A DNA stretch of 64,000 nucleotides from Streptomyces filipinensis (GTDB lineage Bacteria; Actinomycetota; Actinomycetes; Streptomycetales; Streptomycetaceae), in contig NZ_BMTD01000001.1 of NCBI RefSeq assembly GCF_014649495.1, forward strand, positions 947,273-1,011,272, given 5' to 3'. A model generated the notes under the pieces. The model did no database searches. It had not been told where the DNA came from and saw nothing but the letters and a program-made list of their open reading frames with translations. This document shows positions 18,614 to 29,792 of this stretch, in pieces (positions within the stretch are counted from its first letter, which is position 1; every line of letters begins with the position of its first letter). The position numbers and the translations under genes are program-made.

Positions 18614-19977
18614 TACGCCGCCCTCGGCAGCGTGGGTGCCGGATCCGCGCGATGCATCGAGCCCGCGGCGCCCAGATCCGCCAGGATCGCGGACGCGGCC
18701 CGGTGGGCGGAGTGCAGGGCGCCCTGGATCGTGCTGGTGTCGCGGTGGTCGCCGCAGACGTACAGGCCGGCCAGCAGGCGTACCGGGCGGCGCAGGTCGT
18801 GCGGTGGGCGCATGGCCGGGACGGCCTCCCGGGTGTGGTGCACGGCCAGCGTCTCCCAGCGGCGCGTCGAGGTGCCGTAGAGCCGGGCGAGGTGGATCCG
18901 GACCGCGGTGTCGACGCCCTCGGGCGGGGTGCCGAGCACCGTCGAGGAGATCAGCACCCGGCCGCCCGGCGCCCGGCTCGGGTCCACGTTGCTGAGCACC
19001 GCCGTGTGCGCCACCGGCCCGCCGCGGTCGGCGTCCAGCAGCAGCGAGGTGCCCGCCGCGAACGCCGGCGCCGGGTCGTCGGTGGTGTGGTGGACCACGG
19101 TCACCGGGTGGAAGTCCGGTACCCGCAGGCCGGGCAGCAGCTCCGCCGCGGCCCGCGCGTCGGTCGCCAGCAGCACCGCCCGGCAGCGGATCGGGCCGTG
19201 CTCGGCGGTGGTCACCGAGGTCGTGGCCACCGAGGTGACCCGCACCCCGGTGTGCACGGTGCCGGGCGGCAGCGCCCGCGCCAGCAGCTCCGGCAGCATC
19301 TCCGCGCCGCCCTCCGGCACACACAGCAGGCCGCTCGCGAAAGAGCGCAGCGCGAGGTCGGCACACCGGCTGGAGGTGGTCAGCTCCGGATCGCACAGCA
19401 GCGTGGCGAGCAGCGGGCGCAGAAATCCCTCGATCGTGCGTCCGGGCACCCCGCGCTGGGCGAGGGCCTGGCCGGCGGGCATCTCGGGGCGGGCCAGGAT
19501 GCGTTCGACCGGGGTGGCGGCGATCCGGCCCAGGGCGGCGCCGAGCCGGGCCTGGTCGACCGCGCCGCCCACCGGCGTGCCGACCCGGCCAGGAGCGGGA
19601 GCCGGCCCCCTGGGGGCGCTTGCAAGGGCGCGCACCGCATGGAGTGCGCCCCTTGCGCTCCCTCCGGCCGCCGGTGCACCCGCGCGCTGTGCGCGTCCGT
19701 CGCGGTGCAGCAGGACGCCGGGCGCGAAGGTGCGCAGGACGAGGGAGTCCAGGCCGGGGGTCGTACGGAGTTCGGGGTAGGACGTGGACAGCAGCTGTCC
19801 GATGCGGTCGAGCCGGAACCCGTCGACCTTCTCCGTGGACATGCGGCCGCCGGCGTACGGGGCGGCCTCCAGGACTGCGGTCGAGATTCCGGCACTGGTC
19901 AGCCGATGAGCCGCCGAGAGCCCGGCGATGCCGGCTCCCACGATGACGACGTCCACCTGGTACGCGGGCTCAAGCAC
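18613..19977 (-). CDS. FAD/NAD(P)-dependent amine oxidase-like oxidoreductase
   Basis: A 454-residue flavoprotein from a GTG with GGAGGGG upstream. The N-terminal dinucleotide-binding motif is VDVVIVGAGIAGLSAAHRL (residues 8-26), followed by an Ala-Gly-Gly-Arg signature (APYAGGRMST) typical of the amine oxidase/protoporphyrinogen oxidase/phytoene desaturase superfamily. The C-terminal FAD-contact segment is LAGLYVCGDHRDTSTIQGALHSA. The substrate is not evident; isoprenoid or porphyrin-like substrates are possible by family. A low-complexity Ala/Gly/Pro segment (about 100-135) interrupts the substrate region. It is convergent with the regulator. Confidence 0.85.
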   Translation of the reverse strand: MLEPAYQVDVVIVGAGIAGLSAAHRLTSAGISTAVLEAAPYAGGRMSTEKVDGFRLDRIGQLLSTSYPELRTTPGLDSLVLRTFAPGVLLHRDGRAQRAGAPAAGGSARGALHAVRALASAPRGPAPAPGRVGTPVGGAVDQARLGAALGRIAATPVERILARPEMPAGQALAQRGVPGRTIEGFLRPLLATLLCDPELTTSSRCADLALRSFASGLLCVPEGGAEMLPELLARALPPGTVHTGVRVTSVATTSVTTAEHGPIRCRAVLLATDARAAAELLPGLRVPDFHPVTVVHHTTDDPAPAFAAGTSLLLDADRGGPVAHTAVLSNVDPSRAPGGRVLISSTVLGTPPEGVDTAVRIHLARLYGTSTRRWETLAVHHTREAVPAMRPPHDLRRPVRLLAGLYVCGDHRDTSTIQGALHSAHRAASAILADLGAAGSMHRADPAPTLPRAA

Positions 19978-20183
19978 GAGGCCCCTCCTGTGGTTGCGCG
20001 GCCGGTGGAGACGTCATGCCCCCAACTGGCTTTAGGGATACCCGAGTTCGGGTCGAGGTTAGGGCTGCGATCGGTCATAAACAGTCGCGCACCGACAGGG
20101 CACGGTCGCATGGAGGTCGCATACGGTCACAGGAAATCTCAGGAGGCTGCAGAAGCGCGCAGGAAGGAGGTCTCCCGTGTACG

Positions 20184-21083
20184 TCACGCCGCCCGGATGG
20201 CGTCGTCGATCCCCGCGAACGCGAACCGGAACCCGGCCGCCGACAGCCGCCTCGGCACCACCCGCTGACTGCCCAGCACATCCCCGGCCAGCTCGCCCAG
20301 TGCCGCCCGCAGCACCGGCGCGGGCACCGCGAACGGCGCCGGGCGGCGCAGCACACGCGCCATCGCCGCCGTGATCTCACGGTTCGTCAGCGGCTCGGGG
20401 GCCGTCAGGTTGAACGGGCCGGCCAGCGTGTCGTGGTCGATGAGATACCGGATCGCGGCGACCTCGTCGTGCAGCGCGATGTACGACCAGTACTGCCGCC
20501 CGTCGCCCAGCCGGCCCCCGAGCCCGGCCCGGAACAGCGGGAACAGCCGCCCCCAGGCCCCGCCGCCCCGCGCCACCACCAGCCCCGTCCGCGCGAACAC
20601 CGTGCGCACGCCCGCCTCCTGCGCGGGCGCCGCCGCCTCCTCCCACTCCACGCACAGCGAGGGCAGGAAACCGTCCCCCGGCGGCGCCTCCTCGTCCACC
20701 ACCTGGTCGCCGGTGTCGCCGTAGATGCCGATCGCGCTGCCGTTGACGAACACCCGCGGCGGCACCGGCAGCGCGGCCACCGCCTCCGCCAGAGCCGTCG
20801 TGCCCAGCACCCGGCTGTCCCGCAGCTGCCGCTTGTACGACGGCGTCCAGCGCTGGTCGCCGATCCCCGCCCCGGCCAGGTTGACCACCGCGGCACAGCC
20901 GGTCAGCCCGGCCGCGGTCTTCTCGACGGCCCGTCCCTCCGGGTCCCAGCAGACCTCGTGCGGCCCCGCGGCCGGTCGGCGCACCAGCCGTACCACCTCG
21001 TGCCCGTCCGCGGTCAGGGACCGCACCAGGGCGCTGCCGATGAGCCCGGACGCGCCGGCCACGGCGATTCGCATACGCTCCAT
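20184..21083 (-). CDS. TIGR01777 family (SulA-type) NAD-dependent epimerase
   Basis: A 299-residue short-chain-like epimerase with the N-terminal Rossmann motif RIAVAGASGLIGSALVRSL and the family pattern VNLAGAGIGDQRW, then GSAIGIYGD. A DUF1731-type C-terminal extension (FAVPAPVLRAALGELAGDVL, about 240-290) is present. Members of this family (YfcH, mycobacterial Rv2216) have no firmly assigned substrate. The start chosen is the first of two close ATGs (21083 or 21074). The divergent acetyltransferase gene begins 64 bases away. Confidence 0.87.
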   Translation of the reverse strand: MERMRIAVAGASGLIGSALVRSLTADGHEVVRLVRRPAAGPHEVCWDPEGRAVEKTAAGLTGCAAVVNLAGAGIGDQRWTPSYKRQLRDSRVLGTTALAEAVAALPVPPRVFVNGSAIGIYGDTGDQVVDEEAPPGDGFLPSLCVEWEEAAAPAQEAGVRTVFARTGLVVARGGGAWGRLFPLFRAGLGGRLGDGRQYWSYIALHDEVAAIRYLIDHDTLAGPFNLTAPEPLTNREITAAMARVLRRPAPFAVPAPVLRAALGELAGDVLGSQRVVPRRLSAAGFRFAFAGIDDAIRAA

Positions 21084-21147
21084 GGCCCCAGGATGCCCCG
21101 GCGAAAACCCCGTGAGGCGCTCCGCCGCCCGCCGTAGGGTGATCGTC

Positions 21148-21636
21148 ATGCCGGAGCCGCACATACGCATCGCCATGGCCGACGACGAAGAGGCCCTGGC
21201 CGTCCTCGACCGGGCCACCTGGTCCACCCTGCACGCCGTGGCGCCGCGACCCGAGCCGCCCTACCGGCCCTTCTTCGACGAGCGCCACGTCCCGCGGGAC
21301 TACCTGGTCGCCGAGACCGACGGACGGCTCGCCGGCTATGTCCGCATCGCCCGCCCCACCCCGCTCGCCTCCAACGCGCACGTCCTGCAGATCCAGGGCC
21401 TCGCCGTCGCCGAGGAGGCGCGCGGGCAGGGCCTCGGGCGCGCACTGATCCGGGCCGCGATCGAGGAGGCGCGCGGACGCGGCGCACGGCGGCTGAGCCT
21501 GCGCGTGCTCGGGCACAACGCCCCGGCCCGCGCGCTGTACGCGTCCGAGGGGTTCGCCGTCGAGGGAGTACAGCCGCAGGAGTTCCTCCTCGACGGCGCC
21601 TATGTCGACGACGTGCTGATGGGCCGGCGCCTGTGA
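21148..21636 (+). CDS. GNAT family N-acetyltransferase
   Basis: A 162-residue GNAT. It begins MPEPHIRIAMADDEEAL and carries the acetyl-CoA motif A as LAVAEEARGQGLGRALIRAAIEEARGRG. Motif B follows as VLGHNAPARALYASEGF, with a C-terminal AYVDDVLMGRRL. The acceptor (amine of a small molecule or protein N-terminus) is unknown. The ATG at 21148 has AGGG eight bases upstream; an in-frame GTG three codons earlier is an alternative. It ends only three bases from the stop of the convergent protease gene, with no visible terminator. Confidence 0.88.
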   Translation: MPEPHIRIAMADDEEALAVLDRATWSTLHAVAPRPEPPYRPFFDERHVPRDYLVAETDGRLAGYVRIARPTPLASNAHVLQIQGLAVAEEARGQGLGRALIRAAIEEARGRGARRLSLRVLGHNAPARALYASEGFAVEGVQPQEFLLDGAYVDDVLMGRRL

Positions 21637-21639
21637 CCG

Positions 21640-22824
21640 TCAGGAGCTGACCAGCTGCCCCGTGTCCACCCGCGCCGTCGACCTGGCCGCCTGCCGGGCG
21701 TCGGCGGCCACCTCGTCCGCCGTCAGCGCATACCCCGTCTCGGTGTCCGAGGTGGAACGGGCGAAGACCACGCCGAACACCCTGCCGTCCGTGGTCAGCA
21801 GCGGTCCGCCGGAGTTGCCCGGGCGGACCGTGGAGCGGATCGAGTAGATGTCCCGGGTGACCACGCCGTCGCTGTAGATGTTCTGCCCGGTCGCCCGCAC
21901 CCGGCTCGCCACCGTCGCCGCCTGCAGGTTCAGGCTGCCGTCCTGCGGATAGCCCGCCACCACCGCCGAGTCGCCGCGCGCCGCGCGCGTGTCGAAGTGC
22001 AGCACCGGGGCCCTCAGCTCCGGCACGTACAGCACCGCCACATCCCGGTCGGGGTCGAAGAGCACCACCCGGGCCACGTACGACCGCCCGACGCCGCCCA
22101 CCCGCACGCTCGGGTGGTCGATGCCCGCCACCACGTGCGCGTTGGTCATCACGTGCCGCGCGGAGTAGACGAACCCGCTGCCCTCCCGGCCCTCGTTGCC
22201 GGACACACCCTCGATCTTCACCGTGCTCAGCTTCGCGGCGCGCGTCGCGGCCGGGGTGACGCTGTCACCCGAGGGCCGGGCCACCCGGGCCGTCGACTCG
22301 TTCTCGAACGGGTTGAAGACCTGCGGGAAGCCCGCCTCCGTCAGCGCCGACGTGGCCCGCGAGAACCACGCGGGAGTCGTGTCCGGCATCGCCTGCTGCA
22401 CCGCGCCCAGCAGCGTCGAGTTCCGTATCGCCGTGGCGAGGGTCTGCGAGGGGGCCGCGGCCAGCACGCTCGCCGCCACCCAGGCCACGATCAGCACCGC
22501 GACCGAGTTCGCCGCCGCGCCCCCTATCCCGTCCGCCACCCGCAGCGGCCCCCGGTCCAGCTCCCCGCGCAGCCGCAGCGCCAGCCGGCCCGCCAGCTCG
22601 TGCCCCACCACCGCCGGCACCAGCACCGTCACCACCGCGAGCGCGGTCGCCTGTGCCGTACCCCGCTCCGCCAGGCCGGTCACCCAGGGCAGCACCCAGA
22701 CGCCGACGACGGCACCGCCGACGAACCCGGCCAGCGAGACGCAGCCGGCCACCAGCCCGCGCCGGTAACCGGACGCCGCGTAGACGAGGATGACCAGCAC
22801 AAGCACCAGGTCGAGCAGGTCCAC
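21640..22824 (-). CDS. Membrane-anchored trypsin-like serine protease with CvpA-like domain (MarP type)
   Basis: A 394-residue protease from a GTG with AAAGGCGG upstream. The first ~125 residues hold four membrane segments with the CvpA (colicin V production) pattern. The chymotrypsin-fold domain spans about 195-385, with a complete triad: His230 (MTNAHVVAG), Asp261 (DPDRDVAVL) and Ser338 (RPGNSGGPL). The layout and residue numbers are close to M. tuberculosis MarP (Rv3671c), which protects against acid and processes a peptidoglycan hydrolase. The nearest divergent gene here encodes a peptidoglycan amidase, so a similar protease-hydrolase relation is conceivable. Confidence 0.92.
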   Translation of the reverse strand: MDLLDLVLVLVILVYAASGYRRGLVAGCVSLAGFVGGAVVGVWVLPWVTGLAERGTAQATALAVVTVLVPAVVGHELAGRLALRLRGELDRGPLRVADGIGGAAANSVAVLIVAWVAASVLAAAPSQTLATAIRNSTLLGAVQQAMPDTTPAWFSRATSALTEAGFPQVFNPFENESTARVARPSGDSVTPAATRAAKLSTVKIEGVSGNEGREGSGFVYSARHVMTNAHVVAGIDHPSVRVGGVGRSYVARVVLFDPDRDVAVLYVPELRAPVLHFDTRAARGDSAVVAGYPQDGSLNLQAATVASRVRATGQNIYSDGVVTRDIYSIRSTVRPGNSGGPLLTTDGRVFGVVFARSTSDTETGYALTADEVAADARQAARSTARVDTGQLVSS

Positions 22825-23023
22825 GGAGCCGCCTTTCTCTCGGACCCCTCAGTACGGACGGGACGGGCCCGGTGATCAGTCGCCCACAGACGGGCACGGG
22901 CACCGGACGGCGAACCGGCCACGTATGTGTGTACCCCCAGAAACGTCCCGGACCGGGACGATGGTTCCGCCGGGTGGCACAGCGCACATCGCGGGCACGA
23001 CCCGGGGCCCCGAGAGTGGGAGC

Positions 23024-24952
23024 ATGCACGCCGTCCGAAGAACACTGCGCAGGCCCGGAACCCGGCGGACACCGGGCAAGCCGGGGAACCCGGAGAGGCC
23101 CGGGACACCCGAGCGGCCCGGGGCACCGGAGAGATCTGGAATGCCGGAGAGATCCGGTGTACCGGACAGATCCGGTGTCCCGGACAGGCCCGGTGCATCG
23201 GAGGGGCTCGGTGTGCCGGAGAGGTCCGGCACAGCGGAGAGCGCGGAGACGGGGGAGATCTCCGAGCCGGAGCGGACTTCCGGCACCTCGGGGACGCGGG
23301 AGGTCTCCGGGCCGCAGCAGCCCTCCGGCACCTCGGGGACGCCGGATACCGCCGGGCCGCAGAAATCCTCCGACACCTCGGGGATGCCGGAGACGCCCGG
23401 GACGCGGGAAGCGCCCGGAACGTCGGAGCCGCCGGACCTGCGCTCGACTTCCGGGACGACCGGGACCGGGACGTCCGGGAGCTCGGAGGCGTCGGGACCC
23501 GGGTCGCTCCCTGCGGAGGAGCCCTCCGGGATCGCGGAGGCCTCGGGGCCGTCGGTAACCGGGGAGACGCTTCCCGGGGTTTCGGAGGCGCTGGGGTCGT
23601 CGGTGGTGTCTGGGGTGTGCGGGACGGGGGAGTCTTCCGGGGTTTCGGAGGGCTCGGGACCGTTGGTGGTGTCTGGGGCGTCCGGGACCGGGGAGACGCT
23701 TCCCGGGGTTTCGGAGGGCCCGGGGTCGGCGGCAGTGGTCCAGTCGCTCGGGGCGGTGGAGTCCTCTGGGGTTTCGGAGGCGCTGGGGTCGTCGGTGGTG
23801 TCTGGGGTGTGCGGGACGGGGGAGTCTTCCGGGGTTTCGGAGGGCTCGGGACAGTCGGTGGTGGCTGGGGCCTCCGGGGCAGGGGAGGGCTCGGCGGGGT
23901 CCGGGGCGGCGATCGGCTCGGGGGGACCGGTGGCAGAGGTCTTCGAGGCGGCCGGGAGCCAGGGGCCCTCGGGAGCCGCGGCCGGGAGCCAGGAGCCCCC
24001 GGGAGCCGCCGAGACCCCTGGACCGCCGCAGCCGCCCGCGTCGCGCAAGGCGTCGTGGGCGCCGAGCCGCATCCGGCGGCGGGGGCCCGGGGTGCTGCTG
24101 GTGCTGCTCGGCTGTCTGCCCGCTCTGGTGGCCGTCCTCACGCTCGTGCTGTGCGCCCGCGGTGCCGAGCGCCCCGAGGCGGTCCGTCTCGACCGGCCCG
24201 GGCCGGCCCGCGCCCCGGCCCACCGCGCCGCCCGCCCGCGCATCGTGCCCCGCTCGGTCTGGCTGGGCACCGCCCAGCGCACCCAGCCGCCCCCGCGCTA
24301 CGACGACAAGGTGGTCGCCGTCTTCCTCCACCACACCGACTCGCCGAGCGCGTACGACTGCGCCGACGCGCCGCGCATCATCCAGCACCTGTACGCCGGC
24401 CAGACCGGCGACCGCCGCTGGGACGACATCGGCTACAACTTCCTCGTCGACCGCTGCGGCACCATCTACGAAGGCCGTGCCGGAGGCGTCGACCGGCCCG
24501 TCACCGGCGCCCACACCCTGGGCTTCAACCACCGCACGGCCGGCATCGCCGCCCTCGGCACCTTCACGGCCGGCGTCCCCGTGCCGCGGGCCATGACCGA
24601 CGCCATCGCCGCCCTGACCGCCTGGAAACTCGGCCTCGCCGACGTCGACCCGCGCGCGAGCGTCCGCCTCGTGTCCAGCAGCAGCCACAGCCGCTACCGC
24701 ACCGGCGCCACCGCCACACTGCCCGCCGTCGCCGGCCACAACGCCGGGTTCATGACCAGCTGCCCCGGCGCCGCCCTCGCCGCCCGCCTCCCCGAGATCA
24801 GGGAACAGGCCGCCCGCCTCCAGGGCCGCACAGCGCACCCCAGTGGCAGCATGCACCCCAGCCGCACGGCGGTCCCGAGCGGCACCGCCGTCCCCGGCGG
24901 CGCCGCCGCCCACGGCCGGACCGCGCCGCCACCGCCCACAGGAACGCCATAG
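23024..24952 (+). CDS. Membrane-anchored PGRP/amidase_2 protein with long repetitive N-terminal region
   Basis: Probable N-acetylmuramoyl-L-alanine amidase that cleaves peptidoglycan. From the ATG at 23024 it is 642 residues. Residues 1-350 are disordered and repetitive: short PERPG/PERSG/PDRPG hexads, then Ser/Gly/Glu-rich repeats including an exact 85-base DNA duplication. A single membrane segment follows at about 354-380. The peptidoglycan-recognition domain (about 405-595) has zinc-ligand candidates His436/437 (FLHHTDS), the GHN motif and Cys580 (TSCPGA). A Pro/Gly/Ala tail follows. The N-terminus would lie in the cytoplasm and the amidase outside. The exact start is uncertain; an ATG at 22961 is possible. 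Confidence 0.82.
   Translation: MHAVRRTLRRPGTRRTPGKPGNPERPGTPERPGAPERSGMPERSGVPDRSGVPDRPGASEGLGVPERSGTAESAETGEISEPERTSGTSGTREVSGPQQPSGTSGTPDTAGPQKSSDTSGMPETPGTREAPGTSEPPDLRSTSGTTGTGTSGSSEASGPGSLPAEEPSGIAEASGPSVTGETLPGVSEALGSSVVSGVCGTGESSGVSEGSGPLVVSGASGTGETLPGVSEGPGSAAVVQSLGAVESSGVSEALGSSVVSGVCGTGESSGVSEGSGQSVVAGASGAGEGSAGSGAAIGSGGPVAEVFEAAGSQGPSGAAAGSQEPPGAAETPGPPQPPASRKASWAPSRIRRRGPGVLLVLLGCLPALVAVLTLVLCARGAERPEAVRLDRPGPARAPAHRAARPRIVPRSVWLGTAQRTQPPPRYDDKVVAVFLHHTDSPSAYDCADAPRIIQHLYAGQTGDRRWDDIGYNFLVDRCGTIYEGRAGGVDRPVTGAHTLGFNHRTAGIAALGTFTAGVPVPRAMTDAIAALTAWKLGLADVDPRASVRLVSSSSHSRYRTGATATLPAVAGHNAGFMTSCPGAALAARLPEIREQAARLQGRTAHPSGSMHPSRTAVPSGTAVPGGAAAHGRTAPPPPTGTP
23576..23852 (+). repeat. 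Exact 85-bp direct repeat inside the amidase gene (192-bp period)
   Basis: Bases 23576-23660 recur without change at 23768-23852. The offset is 192 bases, or 64 codons, so reading frame is kept. The protein repeat contains SEALGSSVVSGVCGTGESSG. The sequence between the copies carries more diverged related units, indicating expansion by unequal recombination or slippage. Confidence 0.92.
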
Positions 24953-25024
24953 CCGCCACGCAGCCTCCTCCGAGCCCCGCGCCCTACGGTCGTGCACGAC
25001 ACCAGCCGACCGGAGGTGGGGATC

Positions 25025-25432
25025 ATGAACAGCAGCCGTACCCGTACCGAAGCCGCGCAGCAGCCGTCCCGGCCGCGGACCGCGTGGCGTCCCTGGGCGG
25101 TGGTCTGCGCGGTCGCGACCGTCGTCCTCGGTCCCGCCGCGGTCACCGCGTCCGCCCTCGACCAGGTCAACGCCGCCCCGCTGCACCACGCCGTGAGGGC
25201 CGACCGGACCCAGGCCTGCCTGCCGGCCGACAGCACCCGCCGGCGCACGGCCGGCCGAGCCGGCGCCGCTCACTCCCGGAAGCGGTCCCACAGCCGGGGA
25301 AAGCGTTCGGCGAGCGCCCGCTCGTTCTCGAAGTCCACCGGCGTTCCCGCCGGCTCGGCGGGCGCCGGGGCGATCCCCAGATCGGGCGCGACCGTGCCGG
25401 TCAGCTGCTCGTACGCCTCGTCCGCCGCATAG
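25025..25432 (+). CDS. Small exported or membrane-anchored protein of unknown function
   Basis: A 135-residue frame from an ATG with a very strong GGAGGTGGGG site. Residues 1-20 are basic and hydrophilic. Residues 21-42 (RPWAVVCAVATVVLGPAAVT) form a signal or anchor, followed by ASALDQVNAAP. After about residue 80 the sequence becomes Arg/Ser-rich and runs antisense to the convergent DUF4240 gene for 163 bases, so that tail is probably fortuitous read-through after loss of the original stop. The N-terminal half looks genuinely coding because of the ribosome binding site and signal. No family recognised. Confidence 0.55.
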   Translation: MNSSRTRTEAAQQPSRPRTAWRPWAVVCAVATVVLGPAAVTASALDQVNAAPLHHAVRADRTQACLPADSTRRRTAGRAGAAHSRKRSHSRGKRSASARSFSKSTGVPAGSAGAGAIPRSGATVPVSCSYASSAA

Positions 25433-25788
25433 CCGAGCTCCTCGCCGTCGCCGTCGATCTCCTCGTCGAAGTCGTCCAGCAGCTCCGCCAGCGCGTCCGG
25501 ATCGTGCAGGGCGCCCTCGTACACCTCCCGGCCCTGGCCGATCAGCCAGCAGCGGAAGAAGTCGAACGCGTCGTCGCTGGCCCCGTCCAGCAGCACCCAG
25601 GCGGCGCCCCACAGATCCCAGTGGTAGGCGCGGTTGTAGCGGGCCTCGAAGTGACGGGCGAAGTCCAGGACCAGGTCGGGGTCCAGCTGGAGCAGCCGGT
25701 CCACGAGCACGTCCGCCTGTTCCTCGGGATCGCCCTCGGCGGCCTCGCGGGTGGCGTCGATCAGCTCCCAGAACTCCGTCTCGTCCAT
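25270..25788 (-). CDS. DUF4240 domain protein
   Basis: A 172-residue acidic cytoplasmic protein starting MDETEFWELIDATREAAEGDPEEQ. This N-terminal segment, together with FARHFEARYNRAYHWDLWGAAWVLLDG and FDFFRCWLIGQGREVYE, matches the DUF4240 family, which is common in actinobacteria. The function is unknown; some members sit near toxin-immunity-like genes, but nothing here supports that. The ATG at 25788 is chosen over an in-frame GTG one codon upstream. Its 3' end overlaps the convergent gene at 25025-25432. Confidence 0.82.
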   Translation of the reverse strand: MDETEFWELIDATREAAEGDPEEQADVLVDRLLQLDPDLVLDFARHFEARYNRAYHWDLWGAAWVLLDGASDDAFDFFRCWLIGQGREVYEGALHDPDALAELLDDFDEEIDGDGEELGYAADEAYEQLTGTVAPDLGIAPAPAEPAGTPVDFENERALAERFPRLWDRFRE

Positions 25789-25854
25789 CACGGCACCAGC
25801 ATCGGGCCTTCACCGGAGGGACGCACGCGGAGTGCGCCGGAGTGCGGCGGATCG

Positions 25855-26886
25855 TTATCCGGCGTCCGCCCCACGCTCGGTACCGCCGTCGGGGCCACGG
25901 TCCGTACCGTCGTACAGCGCGGCCAGCCGGGCCGCGTTCCTCGCGAACCGCGCCCGCAGGCCCGCCGGGGCCAGCACCTCGACGTCCGCCCCGAGCGCCG
26001 TCAGCTGCGCCTGCGCGATCTCCTCGGACTCCACCGGCAGGGTCACCGTCACCCAGCCCGCCCCGTCCGGCTCGCCCACCTGGCCCAGCGCCTGACGCGC
26101 CGACACCGGGTCGACGGCGTACCGCAGCCCGCGCACGCCCTGCGGGGACAGCCGTACGACCACCTCGGCACGCAGCAGCGAACGCGCGAACCGCTCGGCC
26201 TGCTCGGCCCAGTGACCGGGCAGGTCGAAGTCCGGATCACGGGCGAAGCGTTCCTCCAGCGGGTCCACCGAGGTGAACCGGTCGATGCGGTACGTCCGGA
26301 ACGAGCCACCGCCGGCCACCCGCGCGCACAGGTACCAGACGCCCGCCTTCAGCACGAGCCCGTACGGCTCCAGCCGCCGCTCCACCTCCTCCTCACCGCG
26401 CCGGTACCGGGCGGCGACCCGGCGGTCGTCCCACACCGCCTCCGCGACCACCGGCAGCAGCGCGGGCGGCTCCGGCTCCCGGAACCAGGCCGGCGCGTCC
26501 AGATGGAAGCGCTGCGCGGCGCTGTCCGGGGCGTCGCGCAGGGACGGCGACAGCGCGGCGGACACCTTCAACCGGGCGGCGGAGTGGGCGTCCTCCAGGC
26601 CCATCTCACGCAGCGCCCCCGGCACCCCGCCGAGGAACAGCGCCTCCGCCTCGCTCCTGGCCAGCCCCGTCAGCCGCGTCCGGTACCCGCCGACCAGCCG
26701 GTAGCCGCCGGCCCGCCCACGGTCCGCGTACACCGGCACCCCCGCCTCCGACAGCGCCTGCGCGTCGCGGGTGACCGTCCGCTCCGACACCTCCAGCTCG
26801 CGGGCGAGCTCGGCGGCGGTCATGGACGGCCGGGACTGGAGAAGGAGCACCATTTTGATGAGCCGAGCGGCACGCATGCCCTTCAT
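25855..26886 (-). CDS. WYL-domain transcriptional regulator
   Basis: A 343-residue regulator. The N-terminal HTH (about 5-60) contains MTAAELARELEVSERTVTRDAQALSEAGVPVYA, the HTH_11/DeoR-like pattern. The WYL domain (about 135-215) holds VEAVWDDRR-type and KAGVWYLCARV segments, followed by a WCX C-terminal domain. WYL domains bind nucleic-acid-like or small ligands and often repress stress or defence genes. No defence genes are nearby, so its targets are unknown. The start could be M1 (26886) or an ATG three codons later (26877). Confidence 0.86.
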   Translation of the reverse strand: MKGMRAARLIKMVLLLQSRPSMTAAELARELEVSERTVTRDAQALSEAGVPVYADRGRAGGYRLVGGYRTRLTGLARSEAEALFLGGVPGALREMGLEDAHSAARLKVSAALSPSLRDAPDSAAQRFHLDAPAWFREPEPPALLPVVAEAVWDDRRVAARYRRGEEEVERRLEPYGLVLKAGVWYLCARVAGGGSFRTYRIDRFTSVDPLEERFARDPDFDLPGHWAEQAERFARSLLRAEVVVRLSPQGVRGLRYAVDPVSARQALGQVGEPDGAGWVTVTLPVESEEIAQAQLTALGADVEVLAPAGLRARFARNAARLAALYDGTDRGPDGGTERGADAG

Positions 26887-26936
26887 GATGCCGGGGGCCC
26901 CTGACATCGGCCGGGGCGGGCAGAGAGAGAAAAAGG

Positions 26937-26966
26937 GAAGGGGTACGGCGGCCGCCGTACCCCTTC
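26937..26966 (-). terminator. Hairpin terminator after aceE
   Basis: A perfect 30-base palindrome (15-base arms, effectively looped at the centre GGCC) lies 17 bases after the aceE stop on the minus strand. On that strand it begins GAAGGGGTACGGCGG. It separates aceE from the WYL regulator gene. Confidence 0.82.
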
Positions 26967-26983
26967 GTCGAACCCTGGGCTGA

Positions 26984-29686
<2,703 letters not shown>

Positions 29687-29767
29687 GTCGCCGCCTTCCT
29701 CAGTCGAAGGGGGTTCCCTCATCGGTAAGGGTTCGGGGGTGCCCTAGGTCTTTGGCAGGACAGGGCT

Positions 29768-29785
29768 GGACTTCGGTGGAAGTCC
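29768..29785 (-). promoter_or_regulatory. Predicted 5'-terminal stem-loop of the aceE transcript
   Basis: A perfect 7-base stem (GGACTTC / GAAGTCC) with a four-base loop. It begins about seven bases downstream of the predicted -10, so the mRNA should start at or just before it. A 5' hairpin of this kind can protect mRNA from decay. Confidence 0.55.
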
Positions 29786-29792
29786 GTCGGCG

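Noticed and set aside
22265..25813. A 1182-codon open frame on the minus strand across the amidase, small-protein and DUF4240 region
   Set aside because: It runs antisense to a gene with a clear domain and catalytic residues, has Arg/Gly-rich composition without domains and no ribosome binding site. It is a by-product of very high GC.
25855..26886. The WYL regulator as a marker of a defence island
   Set aside because: WYL proteins often sit in defence islands, but the neighbours here are DUF4240 and aceE, with no nuclease, helicase, toxin or reverse transcriptase.
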